Of a DNA stretch of 64,000 nt, positions 42,682 to 51,967 are shown piece by piece. Under the pieces are notes generated by a model. It saw only the letters and a program-made list of their open reading frames with translations. It did not search any database and was not told the origin of the DNA. This DNA comes from Methylomicrobium sp051061015. GTDB taxonomy: Bacteria > Pseudomonadota > Gammaproteobacteria > Methylococcales > Methylomonadaceae. Within the stretch, counting starts at the first letter, position 1; every line of letters begins with the position of its first letter. The position numbers were made by a program, and so were the translations under genes. The stretch lies in the NCBI GenBank assembly GCA_051061015.1, contig JBPFEG010000055.1, forward strand, positions 1 through 64,000. The letters are read 5' to 3'.

Positions 42682-45501
42682 ATGGAAAATTTCATTCCGG
42701 GACAACGTTGGATCAGCAATACCGAATCGGAATTGGGACTCGGACTGGTTCTCGAAGCCGCTTACAACCGGGTAACCGTGCTGTTCCTGGCAACCGGCGA
42801 TAAAAGGATATATGCGAGCGACAATGCGCCACTGACACGCGTCAAATTTTCAGCCGGCGATACGATCGAAGCGATCGACGGTTCCAACATCACTGTTCAT
42901 AGCCTGTCTGAAAACGCGGGTCTGATTACCTATATCGGCAAAAACAAGGCAGGCAAAGAAGTGCGCGTGGAAGAAATGGAACTGAATCACCATATTCAGT
43001 TCAACAAACCGCAGGACCGCTTGTTCACCGGCCAGTTCGATCCGCCGTCCTGGTTTTCGCTGCGCTACGAAACCTGGCGCCGGCTACGCGAACATCATCA
43101 GTCTCCGGTCAAGGGGCTGATGGGCGGACGCACCAGCCTGATCGCGCATCAAATTTACATCGCGCATGAATGCGCGAATCGGCTCGCGCCCCGGATCATG
43201 CTCGCGGACGAAGTCGGCCTCGGCAAAACAATCGAAGCGGGGATGATCCTGCACCATCGGCTGATCAATGGGCTGTCTGGCCGGATCCTTATCATTGTGC
43301 CCGAAACATTGCTACATCAATGGCTGGTGGAAATGCTGCGCCGTTTCAATCTGCGTTTCAGCATCATCGATGAAGAACGCTGCCGCAATATCAATCTGGA
43401 GAACGAACTCGCCGAAGATGATATTGATGAGGAACCCGGCGAAAACGAAGATGTGTTCGTGAACGAACAGCTGGTCCTGTGCAGCCAGTCGTTCTTCAGC
43501 CGCTATCCGAACCGGCAGCAACAGGCGCTGGAAGCCGGCTGGGACATGGTAATTGTCGATGAGGCGCACCATCTGGAATGGAGCGAAACTCGTCCGAGTC
43601 CTGAATATTTATTCATCGAGCAACTCGGCCTGCAAACGCCGAGTCTGATTTTGTTAACTGCGACGCCCGAGCAATTGGGCAAAGAAAGCCATTTCGCCCG
43701 CTTGCGGCTGCTCGACCCGGACCGGTTCTACAGTTACGGCCGCTATCTGGAAGATGAAAAACTTTTCGAACCGGTCGCTAATGCCGCGCGTGCGCTGCTC
43801 GCCGAGGAGGCGTTAACCGATGAGGCCGCCTCGGCGCTGCGGGCGCTGGTCAAGGACGATAATGTCGAAGGCCTACTGAAAAATCTGAACAATCCGGAAA
43901 AATCCGCGCAAGCCCGCGCGCAATTGATCAACGTGCTGCTCGACCACCACGGCACCGGGCGCATCCTGTTCCGCAACTCCCGGCATACGGTCCAGGGCTT
44001 CCCTGACCGCGAACGTTACGGCTATGCGCTGGAAGGCGGGGAAAACCGGGACGACCTCGAACAGGACCCGCGTTTTGGCTGGCTGGTCGACAAAATCAAG
44101 CAATTCGGCGACGACAAGGCACTGTTGATCTGCAAGGAAGCGCAAACCGCAATCGATCTGGAACAGACGCTCAGAAACCGGACCGGCATCGCCGCGGCAG
44201 TCTTTCACGAAGGGATGACGATCATCGAACGCGACCGCGCGGCCGCCTATTTCGCGGATCAGGAAAGTGCCGCGCGCCTGTTGATCTGTTCCGAAATCGG
44301 CAGCGAAGGCCGTAATTTCCAGTTCGTGCACCAATTGATTCTGTGGGATTTGCCCGTCAACCCCGATTTGCTGCAGCAGCGGATCGGCCGCCTCGACCGT
44401 ATCGGCCAGAAACACGTGATCTGCATTCATGTGCCGTATGTACGCGGCAGCGAACAGGAACTGCTGTTCCGCTGGTACGATGAAGGCCTGAACGTGTTCC
44501 GCCACAACAATTCGGCCGCACAGCACGTCGCGGACGAACTCGCGGCAGAATTAGACGCACTGCTGGCTGGTTGCGATTTCGATTTGCTCGAAGGCTTCCT
44601 TGCAAAAACCCGGGCACGGAGTGCTGCGATCGAAACTGAACTGCATCAGGGCCGCGACCAGTTGCTTGAATTGAACTCCTGCCGCAAGGAAGTCGCCGAT
44701 CAGTATATCGACGCGCTGCAGCGTTACGAACGGGAAAGCCACCTCTGGCAATACATGGAGGACGTGTTCGATTGCTACGGCGTCGATACCGAATTTCATT
44801 CGCTCGACTGCTTCATTGTCAAACCGAGCGACCATTTGCGCATCTCTCACTTTCCGAATCTATCCGAAGACGGCCTGACGATTACAATCAACCGGTCGAT
44901 TGCGCTCGCCCGCGAAGACTTCCAGTTTTTGACGATGGAGCACCCGATGGTGTTGGGAGCGATGGATCTGGTCATTTCCAGCGAAACCGGCAACGCCTCG
45001 ATCAACGTGGTCAAGCATCCAGCTCTGAAAGCCGGACAATTCCTGCTCGAATGCCTGTTCGTGGCCGAATGCAGTGCGCCGCCCGAGCTCCAGATAGGGC
45101 GCTTTTTACCGCCCACGCCGATCCGCGTGCTGATCGATCAAAACAAGCAGGACCTGACCGATACAATCGACTATGACGATCTGATCGATGCGGGCATTAC
45201 CTTCGACAAGAGCAAAATCGTCGCTTTCGTCAACAACCAGCGCAGCCACCTGAACCAAATGCTGAACGCCGCCGAGCAACGGGCCCAAACCGACAAACAG
45301 GCCCTCGTTCAGGACGCCACCCACGCGATGCTTGGGTCGCTGGCCGAGGAAATCAAACGCATGATGCGCCTGCAAAAAGTCAATCCGTCGATCAAGCCTG
45401 AAGAAATCGAACATCTGAAGGAAATGACGATGCTCGCACACGACAATATTGAATCGGCTGAGTTGAAGCTGGATGCAGTGAGGTTTATTATCACTCATTA
45501 A
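42682..45501 (+). CDS. rapA: RNA polymerase-associated ATPase RapA
   Basis: SWI2/SNF2-family ATPase that recycles RNA polymerase after termination, about 939 residues. The N-terminal Tudor-like part starts MENFIPGQRWISNTESELGLG. Helicase motifs follow: LADEVGLGKTIEAGMILHH (motif I), VIVDEAHHLEW (motif II), LLTATPEQLG (III), and the C-terminal lobe has GRLDRIGQKH (VI). Length fits the E. coli protein (968). The ATG at 42682 follows a TTG in the same frame; a TATAAT lies at 42637-42642. Confidence 0.96.
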   Translation: MENFIPGQRWISNTESELGLGLVLEAAYNRVTVLFLATGDKRIYASDNAPLTRVKFSAGDTIEAIDGSNITVHSLSENAGLITYIGKNKAGKEVRVEEMELNHHIQFNKPQDRLFTGQFDPPSWFSLRYETWRRLREHHQSPVKGLMGGRTSLIAHQIYIAHECANRLAPRIMLADEVGLGKTIEAGMILHHRLINGLSGRILIIVPETLLHQWLVEMLRRFNLRFSIIDEERCRNINLENELAEDDIDEEPGENEDVFVNEQLVLCSQSFFSRYPNRQQQALEAGWDMVIVDEAHHLEWSETRPSPEYLFIEQLGLQTPSLILLTATPEQLGKESHFARLRLLDPDRFYSYGRYLEDEKLFEPVANAARALLAEEALTDEAASALRALVKDDNVEGLLKNLNNPEKSAQARAQLINVLLDHHGTGRILFRNSRHTVQGFPDRERYGYALEGGENRDDLEQDPRFGWLVDKIKQFGDDKALLICKEAQTAIDLEQTLRNRTGIAAAVFHEGMTIIERDRAAAYFADQESAARLLICSEIGSEGRNFQFVHQLILWDLPVNPDLLQQRIGRLDRIGQKHVICIHVPYVRGSEQELLFRWYDEGLNVFRHNNSAAQHVADELAAELDALLAGCDFDLLEGFLAKTRARSAAIETELHQGRDQLLELNSCRKEVADQYIDALQRYERESHLWQYMEDVFDCYGVDTEFHSLDCFIVKPSDHLRISHFPNLSEDGLTITINRSIALAREDFQFLTMEHPMVLGAMDLVISSETGNASINVVKHPALKAGQFLLECLFVAECSAPPELQIGRFLPPTPIRVLIDQNKQDLTDTIDYDDLIDAGITFDKSKIVAFVNNQRSHLNQMLNAAEQRAQTDKQALVQDATHAMLGSLAEEIKRMMRLQKVNPSIKPEEIEHLKEMTMLAHDNIESAELKLDAVRFIITH

Positions 45502-45654
45502 AAAATACACCTAGGGTTGGACGGGATATTTGTCCCGTCCAGTCGGTAACGTTTTGAACAGATCTGTAGCCTTGAAAGTTCACAGATGCCGCAACTCTTT
45601 CGGGACGAGTTAGATAATTCGTACCAGAGCGCAACAATCAGCCTCCCCCACCCT

Positions 45655-46482
45655 ATGATCAACATCGGCAAAACCAATCAGCTCAAGGTCGTCAAACTGC
45701 AAGGCCCGAACGTTTACCTCGGCCAGCCCGGTTCGCCGGTGGCGCTTCTGGCCGACAAAAAACCGCCCAAAACCTACCAGATCGGCGACAGCGTCGCCGC
45801 CTTCATCTATATCGACGGAGAAGGCCATCTCGCGGCGACCCTGCAACGGCCACTCGCCGAGGTCGGCGACATCGCCTGGCTGAAAGTGGCGGCAGTCAAT
45901 TATTACGGTGCGTTTCTGGACTGGGGCGTGCCGAAAGACCTGCTGGTGCCGTTCAGCGAACAAATCTGCGAAATGAAGCCCGGCCGGTCCTATCTGGTCA
46001 AGCTGTATGAAGACTCCAAGAGGCGGATCGTTGCAACGACCAAGATCGACCGTTTTTTGTCCGACGCAGGGCCCGAGTTCAAGACCGGTCAGCAAGTGAA
46101 TTTGCTGATCGCGGACCATACCGAATTGGGCGCCAAAGCCGTCGTCGACAACACCCACTGGGGCATGCTGTATCAAAACGAAATTTTCCGGCCGCTCCGC
46201 AAAGGCCAGAAGCTGACCGGTTATATCAAAAAAGTCCGCGACGATCACAAGCTCGATCTGACATTGCATGAACCCGGTTACGGCAAGATCGAACCGCTGG
46301 CCGACAGGATTCTGGTGGAACTGGACAAGCACGACGGGCTGCTGAGGCTCGGCGATAAAAGTCCGCCGGAAGCGATTTACCAGATGTTCGGCGCCAGCAA
46401 AAAAGCCTTTAAACAGGCGATCGGCGCGCTTTATAAAAAACAGTTAATCATAATCGAAGATGAGCTGATCCGGAGGATCTAG
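45655..46482 (+). CDS. CvfB/YitL-family S1 RNA-binding protein
   Basis: 275 residues. Several S1/OB-type beta-rich modules are visible: MINIGKTNQLKVVKLQGPNVYL, then VNYYGAFLDWGVPKDLLVPFSEQ, and KGQKLTGYIKKVRDDHKLDLTL. A C-terminal winged-helix part ends AFKQAIGALYKKQLIIIEDELI. CvfB proteins influence virulence and gene expression in Firmicutes; the proteobacterial role is unclear. The start is uncertain: the ATG at 45655 fits the family N-terminus but lacks a good ribosome site; the frame is open to 45586. It follows rapA on the same strand. Confidence 0.85.
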   Translation: MINIGKTNQLKVVKLQGPNVYLGQPGSPVALLADKKPPKTYQIGDSVAAFIYIDGEGHLAATLQRPLAEVGDIAWLKVAAVNYYGAFLDWGVPKDLLVPFSEQICEMKPGRSYLVKLYEDSKRRIVATTKIDRFLSDAGPEFKTGQQVNLLIADHTELGAKAVVDNTHWGMLYQNEIFRPLRKGQKLTGYIKKVRDDHKLDLTLHEPGYGKIEPLADRILVELDKHDGLLRLGDKSPPEAIYQMFGASKKAFKQAIGALYKKQLIIIEDELIRRI

Positions 46483-46573
46483 TCTCCGTTTCGGCAGGGT
46501 GTCCCGTTTAACGGAAGTGTGTTAGGCTGGAGAGAATTCGAGCGAACGCTTTGACCCAAGCAGGAGCGATGCC

Positions 46574-47935
46574 TTGACGACCTCCGACTGCACCGATTCG
46601 GCCGCTGCCGAGCCCCTGTCCCGACGGACGATGATGCTGTACGCCTTGCCGCATCTGACCGATGCGGTGATGACCCTGCCGATGGCGCTGTTCATACCGG
46701 CCTTTTATGCCGGCGAAATGGGCCTGCCTTTGGCCGGCGTCGGCGCGATGATCTCGGTTTCCCGCATCTTCGACGTGCTGACCGATCCGCTGATCGGGAC
46801 GCTCAGCGACCGCTGGCACAGCCGCTGGGGACGACGCAAGCCCTGGCTGGCGATCGGCACGCCGATCATCATAATCGCGACCTGGATGCTGTTCGTTCCC
46901 CCGAAAGACGTTTCGCTGCTCTACCTGATGGTCTGGGCGAGTCTGTTGTCGATCGGTTATTCGCTTTTCGACCTGCCCTACAAAGCCTGGGGCGCGGAAC
47001 TCTCAACCGGCTACCGAGAGCGCTCGCGCATCGCGGCCTGGCGCGAAGGCTTCGGCGCTGCCGGCCAGTTTCTGTTTCTCGCCGTGCTGGTGGCTATGGG
47101 AATGGCGGGGCATAAAGGCGGCAGCGACGAAATGCGCGCGATCGCATTGATGGTAATTCTCTCTCTGCCACCGCTGGTCGCGATTGCGCTCTGGCGGGTG
47201 CCGGAACCAGCTCCCGAGAAATTGACCGGTGAAGTCCTGATCGGCTGGTCTGCGCTGATCTCCCTGTTCAACAACCGGGCATTCCTGCGCACCGTGATTG
47301 CAATCATTCTGTTCGGTGCCGGACTGATGGTCCAGGCCACGCTGCATAAAATGGTATTGACGCATGTGATTGGCCGGCAGGAATTGTTCGCGCCGCTGAT
47401 TCTCGGCGAAACAGTCGCCTCGCTGCTCGCGATGCCGCTCTGGTTAAGGCTTTCGGATCGTCTCGGCAAACACCGGGCGGTCACGCTGGCCGCGCTCTGG
47501 GTCGGGATCTGGAGCCTGCCGTTTCCCTGGGTCGGCGGCGGCGACATCGAACTCTACGGCACCCTGATCGTGCTACGCGGCAGCAGCTTCGCGACGATAT
47601 TCTTCCTGTCCAATTCGATCGCCGCCGACGTGATCGACCAAGACACGCTGGACACCGGCAAGCAGCGCACCGGCCTGTTTTTCGCGCTCTGGGGCATGGC
47701 GATCAAACTGGCCGTCGCGCTCGGCGTACTGATGGGCACCGGATTTCCGGCGCTGTTCGGTTTCGTGCCGACAGCCAACAGCCACACCCCCGAATCGATC
47801 GCCGCGCTGATGCAGATCTACGGCTGGCTGCCCGGCCTGATCATGCTGCTCGCTTTCCCGTTGCTGTGGAACTTCCCGATCGACGAAGCCTACCACCGGC
47901 AACTGCGTGCCCGGATCGAGGCAAGGCGTAGGTAG
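46574..47935 (+). CDS. GPH-family sugar/cation symporter, TTG start
   Basis: A 453-residue MFS-type transporter of the glycoside-pentoside-hexuronide (MFS_2) group with about twelve membrane segments. The loop block FDVLTDPLIGTLSDRWHSRWGRRKPW is the family signature. It could import oligosaccharides or related compounds; the substrate is unknown. The start is a TTG at 46574 preceded by AGGAG at a good distance; the first in-frame ATG would delete the N-terminus up to TMMLYALPHL. The glycosyltransferase gene follows 37 bases later with a similar signal, so the two likely form an operon. Confidence 0.88.
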   Translation: MTTSDCTDSAAAEPLSRRTMMLYALPHLTDAVMTLPMALFIPAFYAGEMGLPLAGVGAMISVSRIFDVLTDPLIGTLSDRWHSRWGRRKPWLAIGTPIIIIATWMLFVPPKDVSLLYLMVWASLLSIGYSLFDLPYKAWGAELSTGYRERSRIAAWREGFGAAGQFLFLAVLVAMGMAGHKGGSDEMRAIALMVILSLPPLVAIALWRVPEPAPEKLTGEVLIGWSALISLFNNRAFLRTVIAIILFGAGLMVQATLHKMVLTHVIGRQELFAPLILGETVASLLAMPLWLRLSDRLGKHRAVTLAALWVGIWSLPFPWVGGGDIELYGTLIVLRGSSFATIFFLSNSIAADVIDQDTLDTGKQRTGLFFALWGMAIKLAVALGVLMGTGFPALFGFVPTANSHTPESIAALMQIYGWLPGLIMLLAFPLLWNFPIDEAYHRQLRARIEARRR

Positions 47936-47972
47936 TCTTGCCCCTTTCAATGATGAAACAGGAGCGGCCGTT

Positions 47973-48992
47973 TTGAGAATCGCATTGATCACCGACGCCT
48001 GGCATCCGCAGATCAATGGCGTCGTCACAACGCTGACGAATACGATGGAAGTGCTGCACCGGCTCGGCCATACGGTCGAACTATTCGCGCCGGACCGTTT
48101 CCGCACCTGGCCCTGTCCCGGCTATCCGGACGTCGGCCTGGCGTTCTTGTGCGGACCGCACCTGCGTCCCCTGGTGCAGGCTTTCAAGCCGGACGCTATC
48201 CATCTAGCCTCCGAGGGCTGCGTCACATTCGCCGCACGACGCTATTGCCGCGAAATGGGCTACCACTTTACGACCTCTTTCCACACCCGCTTTCCCGAAT
48301 ATTTCAAGATGCGGATTGGCATGCCGCTGTGGATCAGCTACGGCTATGTACGCATGTTTCACAGCGAAAGCACACGCGTGATGGTGCCCACCGAATCGGT
48401 GCGGCAGACTTTGGTCGAAAAAGGTTTCGAGCGGATGGTGATCTGGTCGCGCGGCGTCGACACCGATTTATACCGGCCACGCGACAAAACTTTTTTGCAG
48501 GGCAAGCGCCCGATCTTCGCCTATGTCGGTCGGGTTGCTATCGAGAAAAATATCGAGGATTTTTTGAAACTGGATCTGCCCGGCACCAAATATGTGATCG
48601 GCGACGGCCCGCAGCGCCCGGAACTCGAACAGAAATACCCCAAAGCACGCTTCGTCGGCTTCCAGACCGGCGAAGCGCTCGCCCAGTATATGGCCGCCGC
48701 GGATGTGATGGTGTTTCCGAGTCGCACCGATACGTTCGGCCTAGTGATACTCGAAGCCCTGGCCTCCGGTATACCGGTTGCGGCCTTTCCCGCGCCCGGG
48801 CCGATCGATATCGTCGATAAAAGACCGGTCGGCGTCCTAAGCACCGACCTGCAACAAGCCGCACTGGATGCACTAAAGCTGAATCCTGCCGACTGTCGGC
48901 GCCATGCCCTGAATTATTCCTGGGAGCAAAGTGCCCGCCAGTTCGTCAGTCATTTGACACCGATGATCCCGCCAGGACCAGGCGCATGTTGA
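47973..48992 (+). CDS. GT4-family glycosyltransferase, MgtA/SqdX-like, TTG start
   Basis: A 339-residue GT-B-fold glycosyltransferase. LRIALITDAWHPQINGVVTT is the typical opening of GDP-mannose-dependent mannosyltransferase MgtA and sulfoquinovosyltransferase SqdX. Further blocks are TSFHTRFPEYFKMR and the C-terminal nucleotide-sugar region VMVFPSRTDTFGLVILEALASGIPVAAF with the E-x7-E pair. It may glycosylate a lipid or cell-surface acceptor. The start is TTG at 47973 after AGGAG; upstream codons to 47907 overlap the previous gene and are not conserved. It is co-directional with the GPH symporter. Confidence 0.88.
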   Translation: MRIALITDAWHPQINGVVTTLTNTMEVLHRLGHTVELFAPDRFRTWPCPGYPDVGLAFLCGPHLRPLVQAFKPDAIHLASEGCVTFAARRYCREMGYHFTTSFHTRFPEYFKMRIGMPLWISYGYVRMFHSESTRVMVPTESVRQTLVEKGFERMVIWSRGVDTDLYRPRDKTFLQGKRPIFAYVGRVAIEKNIEDFLKLDLPGTKYVIGDGPQRPELEQKYPKARFVGFQTGEALAQYMAAADVMVFPSRTDTFGLVILEALASGIPVAAFPAPGPIDIVDKRPVGVLSTDLQQAALDALKLNPADCRRHALNYSWEQSARQFVSHLTPMIPPGPGAC

Positions 48993-49103
48993 ACCGTGAG
49001 TATGCCCGTCATGCATTTGCCCCCCATCATTGAAGCATATAACGATAGGCCGCCAATAGCGCAGGACTACCCACGCGATCAGCTTTTGAGCTCAATTAGC
49101 CGA

Positions 49104-49577
49104 TCAGGGCCTTGCCTTCGAGACTTCCCCTTTGACTTGCAGAAAATCGTGGCGGGTAGCGAAGATTCGCTCCAGCCGATCCGCAATCAGCCAGCGGTGA
49201 ACCAGGTCACCCAGCCAGCCCAACGGCATCACATAGAACATGATGTCTTCCAGTTGAATGCCGTTTTCGGTTTCGGTCAGGCAGACTTCGTGACTCCAGA
49301 ATTTGAAAGGGCCGATGCGCTGCTGATAGACGAAACGTTTCGGTTCGTCGCAGTGGCTGACTTCCGACAGCCACGCCATCGGAATCCCGAACACCGCTTT
49401 CATCCGGTAGCTGATCATCAGGCCGCCATAAATCTTTTCGGGTACCCTGGACGTAATTTCGACATTAAAAAAAGCCGGGGTAATATCGTTCAGGTTGTAA
49501 GGCGAGGAGAAAAAGTCCCATGCCTCCTGCAAAGTCATGTTTAATTCCTGCCGCCGGTAAAGTTGATAAATCTGCAT
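49104..49577 (-). CDS. SRPBCC-superfamily protein
   Basis: 157 residues of the START/SRPBCC ligand-binding fold. The start MQIYQLYRRQELNMTLQEAW and DFFSSPYNLNDITPAF match the helical opening of cell-division-inhibitor-like and cyclase/dehydrase members. The end FATRHDFLQVKG is also typical. The ligand is unknown. I chose the ATG at 49577 because the 27 residues upstream (frame open to 49658) are unlike the family. It is convergent with the glycosyltransferase gene. Confidence 0.82.
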   Translation of the reverse strand: MQIYQLYRRQELNMTLQEAWDFFSSPYNLNDITPAFFNVEITSRVPEKIYGGLMISYRMKAVFGIPMAWLSEVSHCDEPKRFVYQQRIGPFKFWSHEVCLTETENGIQLEDIMFYVMPLGWLGDLVHRWLIADRLERIFATRHDFLQVKGEVSKARP

Positions 49578-49835
49578 GATGTTTCGTTGACGCCCCTTCT
49601 CGCCTACCCCAAATCCCTCAGAATAACGTGTTATTGGAAGAGCGGAATAAGTAAACAATAAAAAATCTCTGGCTGAAGCGTTTCAGTCCATCGAACCGAT
49701 AGTCTTTCGGAAACGGCTCAGCGCCAGCACGAAAGAAACGCTGCTGATTCCGCAAGCAAGGTGAGAAGGCAGCGGCGAAAATCAAAGTCATATCGGTTTC
49801 GTCTGCGCCCTCATGATTCGCTCCGCCGATAGGAA

Positions 49836-51281
49836 TTATGCCGATTGCGTGCCCGCGCCGCCGCCGAGCGCTTTGTACAGAGCAATTAAACTCGTGGCGG
49901 CTTCCGCCTCGGAGCGGGCCAGGTCAATTTCGGCGACATAAAGCGCGCGCTGCGCATCCAGCACATCCAGAAACGAACTGACGCCTTCCGTATAACGCAG
50001 ATTCGACAAGCGGACCGATTCTTTCAAGTCGGCCACCGAGCGGGCCAGGGTCTGTCGCCGGATTTCTTCCTTCAGATAACCGGTCATCGCGGTTTCGGTC
50101 TCCTGAAGCGCCTCGAGAACCGCCTTTTGATAGGCCAGATAGGCCTCTTTCTGCTTCGCGTCGGCCAGGTCGATGCCGGCGCGGATACGTCCGAAATTCA
50201 GCAAGGGCTGCAACAAATTGGCGGCGGTACCGTACGAAAACGCCGCCGACTTGAACAATTGTTCGATATCGGTATTGCGGAGTCCCACAAAGGCCGACAG
50301 TGAGATCTTGGGAAACAGTTCCGCGATCGCGGCGCCCTGCATCGCGGTGGCGGCTGCGAGATTGCGTTCGGCGCCCCGAAGATCCGGACGATGGCGTATC
50401 GTTTCGGCCGGGGAAGCCAAAATGCCTATCGCCGGCGCTACCGGCACCGCAGCTTTAGAATTCAAGTGCTCGTCCAGGGAACCGGGCCTCTGCCCCGCCA
50501 GCACTTCAAGTTGGCGCAGGGCGGAAACGAGCCTCGCTTCCAGCGCCGGGATCTGCGATTCGGTTGCGAACGCCTGCGCCCTCGCCCGCACCACATCGTG
50601 TTTTGTGCCGACGCCTTCCGCATTGAGCCGTTCGGTCAGTCCCAGCGTATGCTGCTGCGACTCCAGATTGGAACGGGTTATACGGAGTTGGTTCTGCAGG
50701 CTGCGGTAATCAATATAGGTGCGCGCGATTTCGGAAGTCAACACGACCTGTGACTGGCGGTACTGTTCCGCCGCGCCTTCCAAGTCTGCCGAGGCGGCCT
50801 CAAGGCGCCGCCGCTGACGGCCGAACAGGTCAATTTCCCAGAGCGCATCGAAACCCAGTTCGAACAGATTGAATTTAATGCCCGGCGCAAATCCCGGAAA
50901 CGGATTCTCGTTACGCTGCGCACCGGCGGCCACATCGACTTTCGGAAACAGCTCCGCGCGCGTGCCGCGGCGCTCGGCGCGGGCCTGCTCGACACGGGCC
51001 AGCGCGATTTTGATATCGAGGTTGCCGGCCAGTGCCCTGTCCATCAAGCGGTCCAACTCATTATCACCGAAACTTTGCCACCAGCGTTTCAAGGCTTCGC
51101 TGTCGACCGGCTTGGAAGCCGCCTTTACACGCCCCGGCTCATCCCCTTTGCTCTGCGCTTCGGATAGTCTCTCCGCCTGCCAGCGATCCGGGACGACGGG
51201 AGCGATTTCCTGGTAATCGGGGCCTACGGCGCAGCCGGCCAAACCGGCGCTTATCCACCATAATACGGCATTAGGCTTCAT
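49836..51281 (-). CDS. NodT/OprM-type outer-membrane efflux lipoprotein
   Basis: About 481 residues. A signal peptide ends in the lipobox LAGC with CAVGPDYQEIAP following, the classical NodT/OprM lipoprotein start. The body is two helical hairpin repeats of the TolC fold, for instance KIALARVEQARAERRGTRAEL and FLDVLDAQRALYVAEIDLARSEAEA. This is the outer-membrane channel of a tripartite exporter, here most likely with the EmrA/EmrB-like proteins encoded divergently. Its start (ATG at 51281, after AAAGGG) overlaps the TetR gene stop by 11 bases, so the two are co-transcribed. The frame is open 6 bases further. Confidence 0.92.
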   Translation of the reverse strand: MKPNAVLWWISAGLAGCAVGPDYQEIAPVVPDRWQAERLSEAQSKGDEPGRVKAASKPVDSEALKRWWQSFGDNELDRLMDRALAGNLDIKIALARVEQARAERRGTRAELFPKVDVAAGAQRNENPFPGFAPGIKFNLFELGFDALWEIDLFGRQRRRLEAASADLEGAAEQYRQSQVVLTSEIARTYIDYRSLQNQLRITRSNLESQQHTLGLTERLNAEGVGTKHDVVRARAQAFATESQIPALEARLVSALRQLEVLAGQRPGSLDEHLNSKAAVPVAPAIGILASPAETIRHRPDLRGAERNLAAATAMQGAAIAELFPKISLSAFVGLRNTDIEQLFKSAAFSYGTAANLLQPLLNFGRIRAGIDLADAKQKEAYLAYQKAVLEALQETETAMTGYLKEEIRRQTLARSVADLKESVRLSNLRYTEGVSSFLDVLDAQRALYVAEIDLARSEAEAATSLIALYKALGGGAGTQSA

Positions 51282-51882
51282 AGCCATGCCCTTTCAGAAA
51301 CAGCGAAACGGCCGCATCGATCATAGCTTCCTTCTCCGCATCGTTCAAGCCGGACTGCACCCCAAGCAGACAGCGAAAATGTTCGTCTCCCTTCAGCATG
51401 CTCAGAAACAGACGGCTCGAAACCGCCACATCCGGAATTGTCAAGGTACCGGCAGCCTCCAGTTCGGAAAGGTAGGATGACAATTGCAGCAGGACCGGCT
51501 CGGCCCCGGAACGATAGACTTGCGGGCCCAATTCGGGGAAGTGCTGTTGTTCCGCAATGATCAGCCGGTAAAGCATCAGCGACTCGGGCGCATAGATCAG
51601 ATCGACGACCGCTCGGGCGATCGCATGCAGGCCCGTCACGACATCCTGGAACTCCGATGGAGAACGCTCCAGAGTGCCTAGCAGGAACTCGCATTCGCCG
51701 GCTACCACTGCAGCGAACAAGTCCTGCTTGCTTTTGAAATGACTGTAAAGCGTCGGTTTTGATACCGGCGCGGCTTCGGCGATAGCCTCCATGCTGACAT
51801 TGCTATAGCCATGAGCGAGAAATGCCTGCTTGGCTGCATCGAGAATGGATTGTCGTTTGGATTTGGGAGCGGGGCTGGTCAT
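51271..51882 (-). CDS. TetR-family repressor of the efflux module
   Basis: About 203 residues. The N-terminal DNA-binding domain shows KSKRQSILDAAKQAFLAHGY, then the helix-turn-helix SMEAIAEAAPVSKPTLYSHFKSK. The rest is a helical ligand-binding domain typical of AcrR-like regulators. It sits between the outer-membrane gene on its own strand and the divergent emrAB-like genes, so it probably controls both. A 5-bp inverted repeat in the gap is a possible operator. The start is uncertain: TTG (51894), GTG (51885) and ATG (51882) are all in frame. Confidence 0.9.
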   Translation of the reverse strand: MTSPAPKSKRQSILDAAKQAFLAHGYSNVSMEAIAEAAPVSKPTLYSHFKSKQDLFAAVVAGECEFLLGTLERSPSEFQDVVTGLHAIARAVVDLIYAPESLMLYRLIIAEQQHFPELGPQVYRSGAEPVLLQLSSYLSELEAAGTLTIPDVAVSSRLFLSMLKGDEHFRCLLGVQSGLNDAEKEAMIDAAVSLFLKGHGYEA

Positions 51883-51933
51883 CACAATATTCAATAAAAT
51901 TCTGTTGCTTATACTCGTCGTTAATGATTAGAA

Positions 51934-51949
51934 TAAACTACACCGTTTA
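51934..51949. promoter_or_regulatory. Possible TetR operator in the divergent promoter region
   Basis: TAAAC at 51934-51938 is mirrored by GTTTA at 51945-51949 with a 6-base spacer, midway between the TetR gene and the HlyD gene. TetR proteins bind such palindromes near their own promoters. Half-sites this short occur by chance, so the assignment is weak. Confidence 0.35.
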
Positions 51950-51967
51950 GTAAGGCAATTACTTTTT

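Noticed and set aside
48996..49544. 182-codon plus-strand frame after the glycosyltransferase gene
   Set aside because: The opposite strand encodes a recognisable SRPBCC protein over the same bases.
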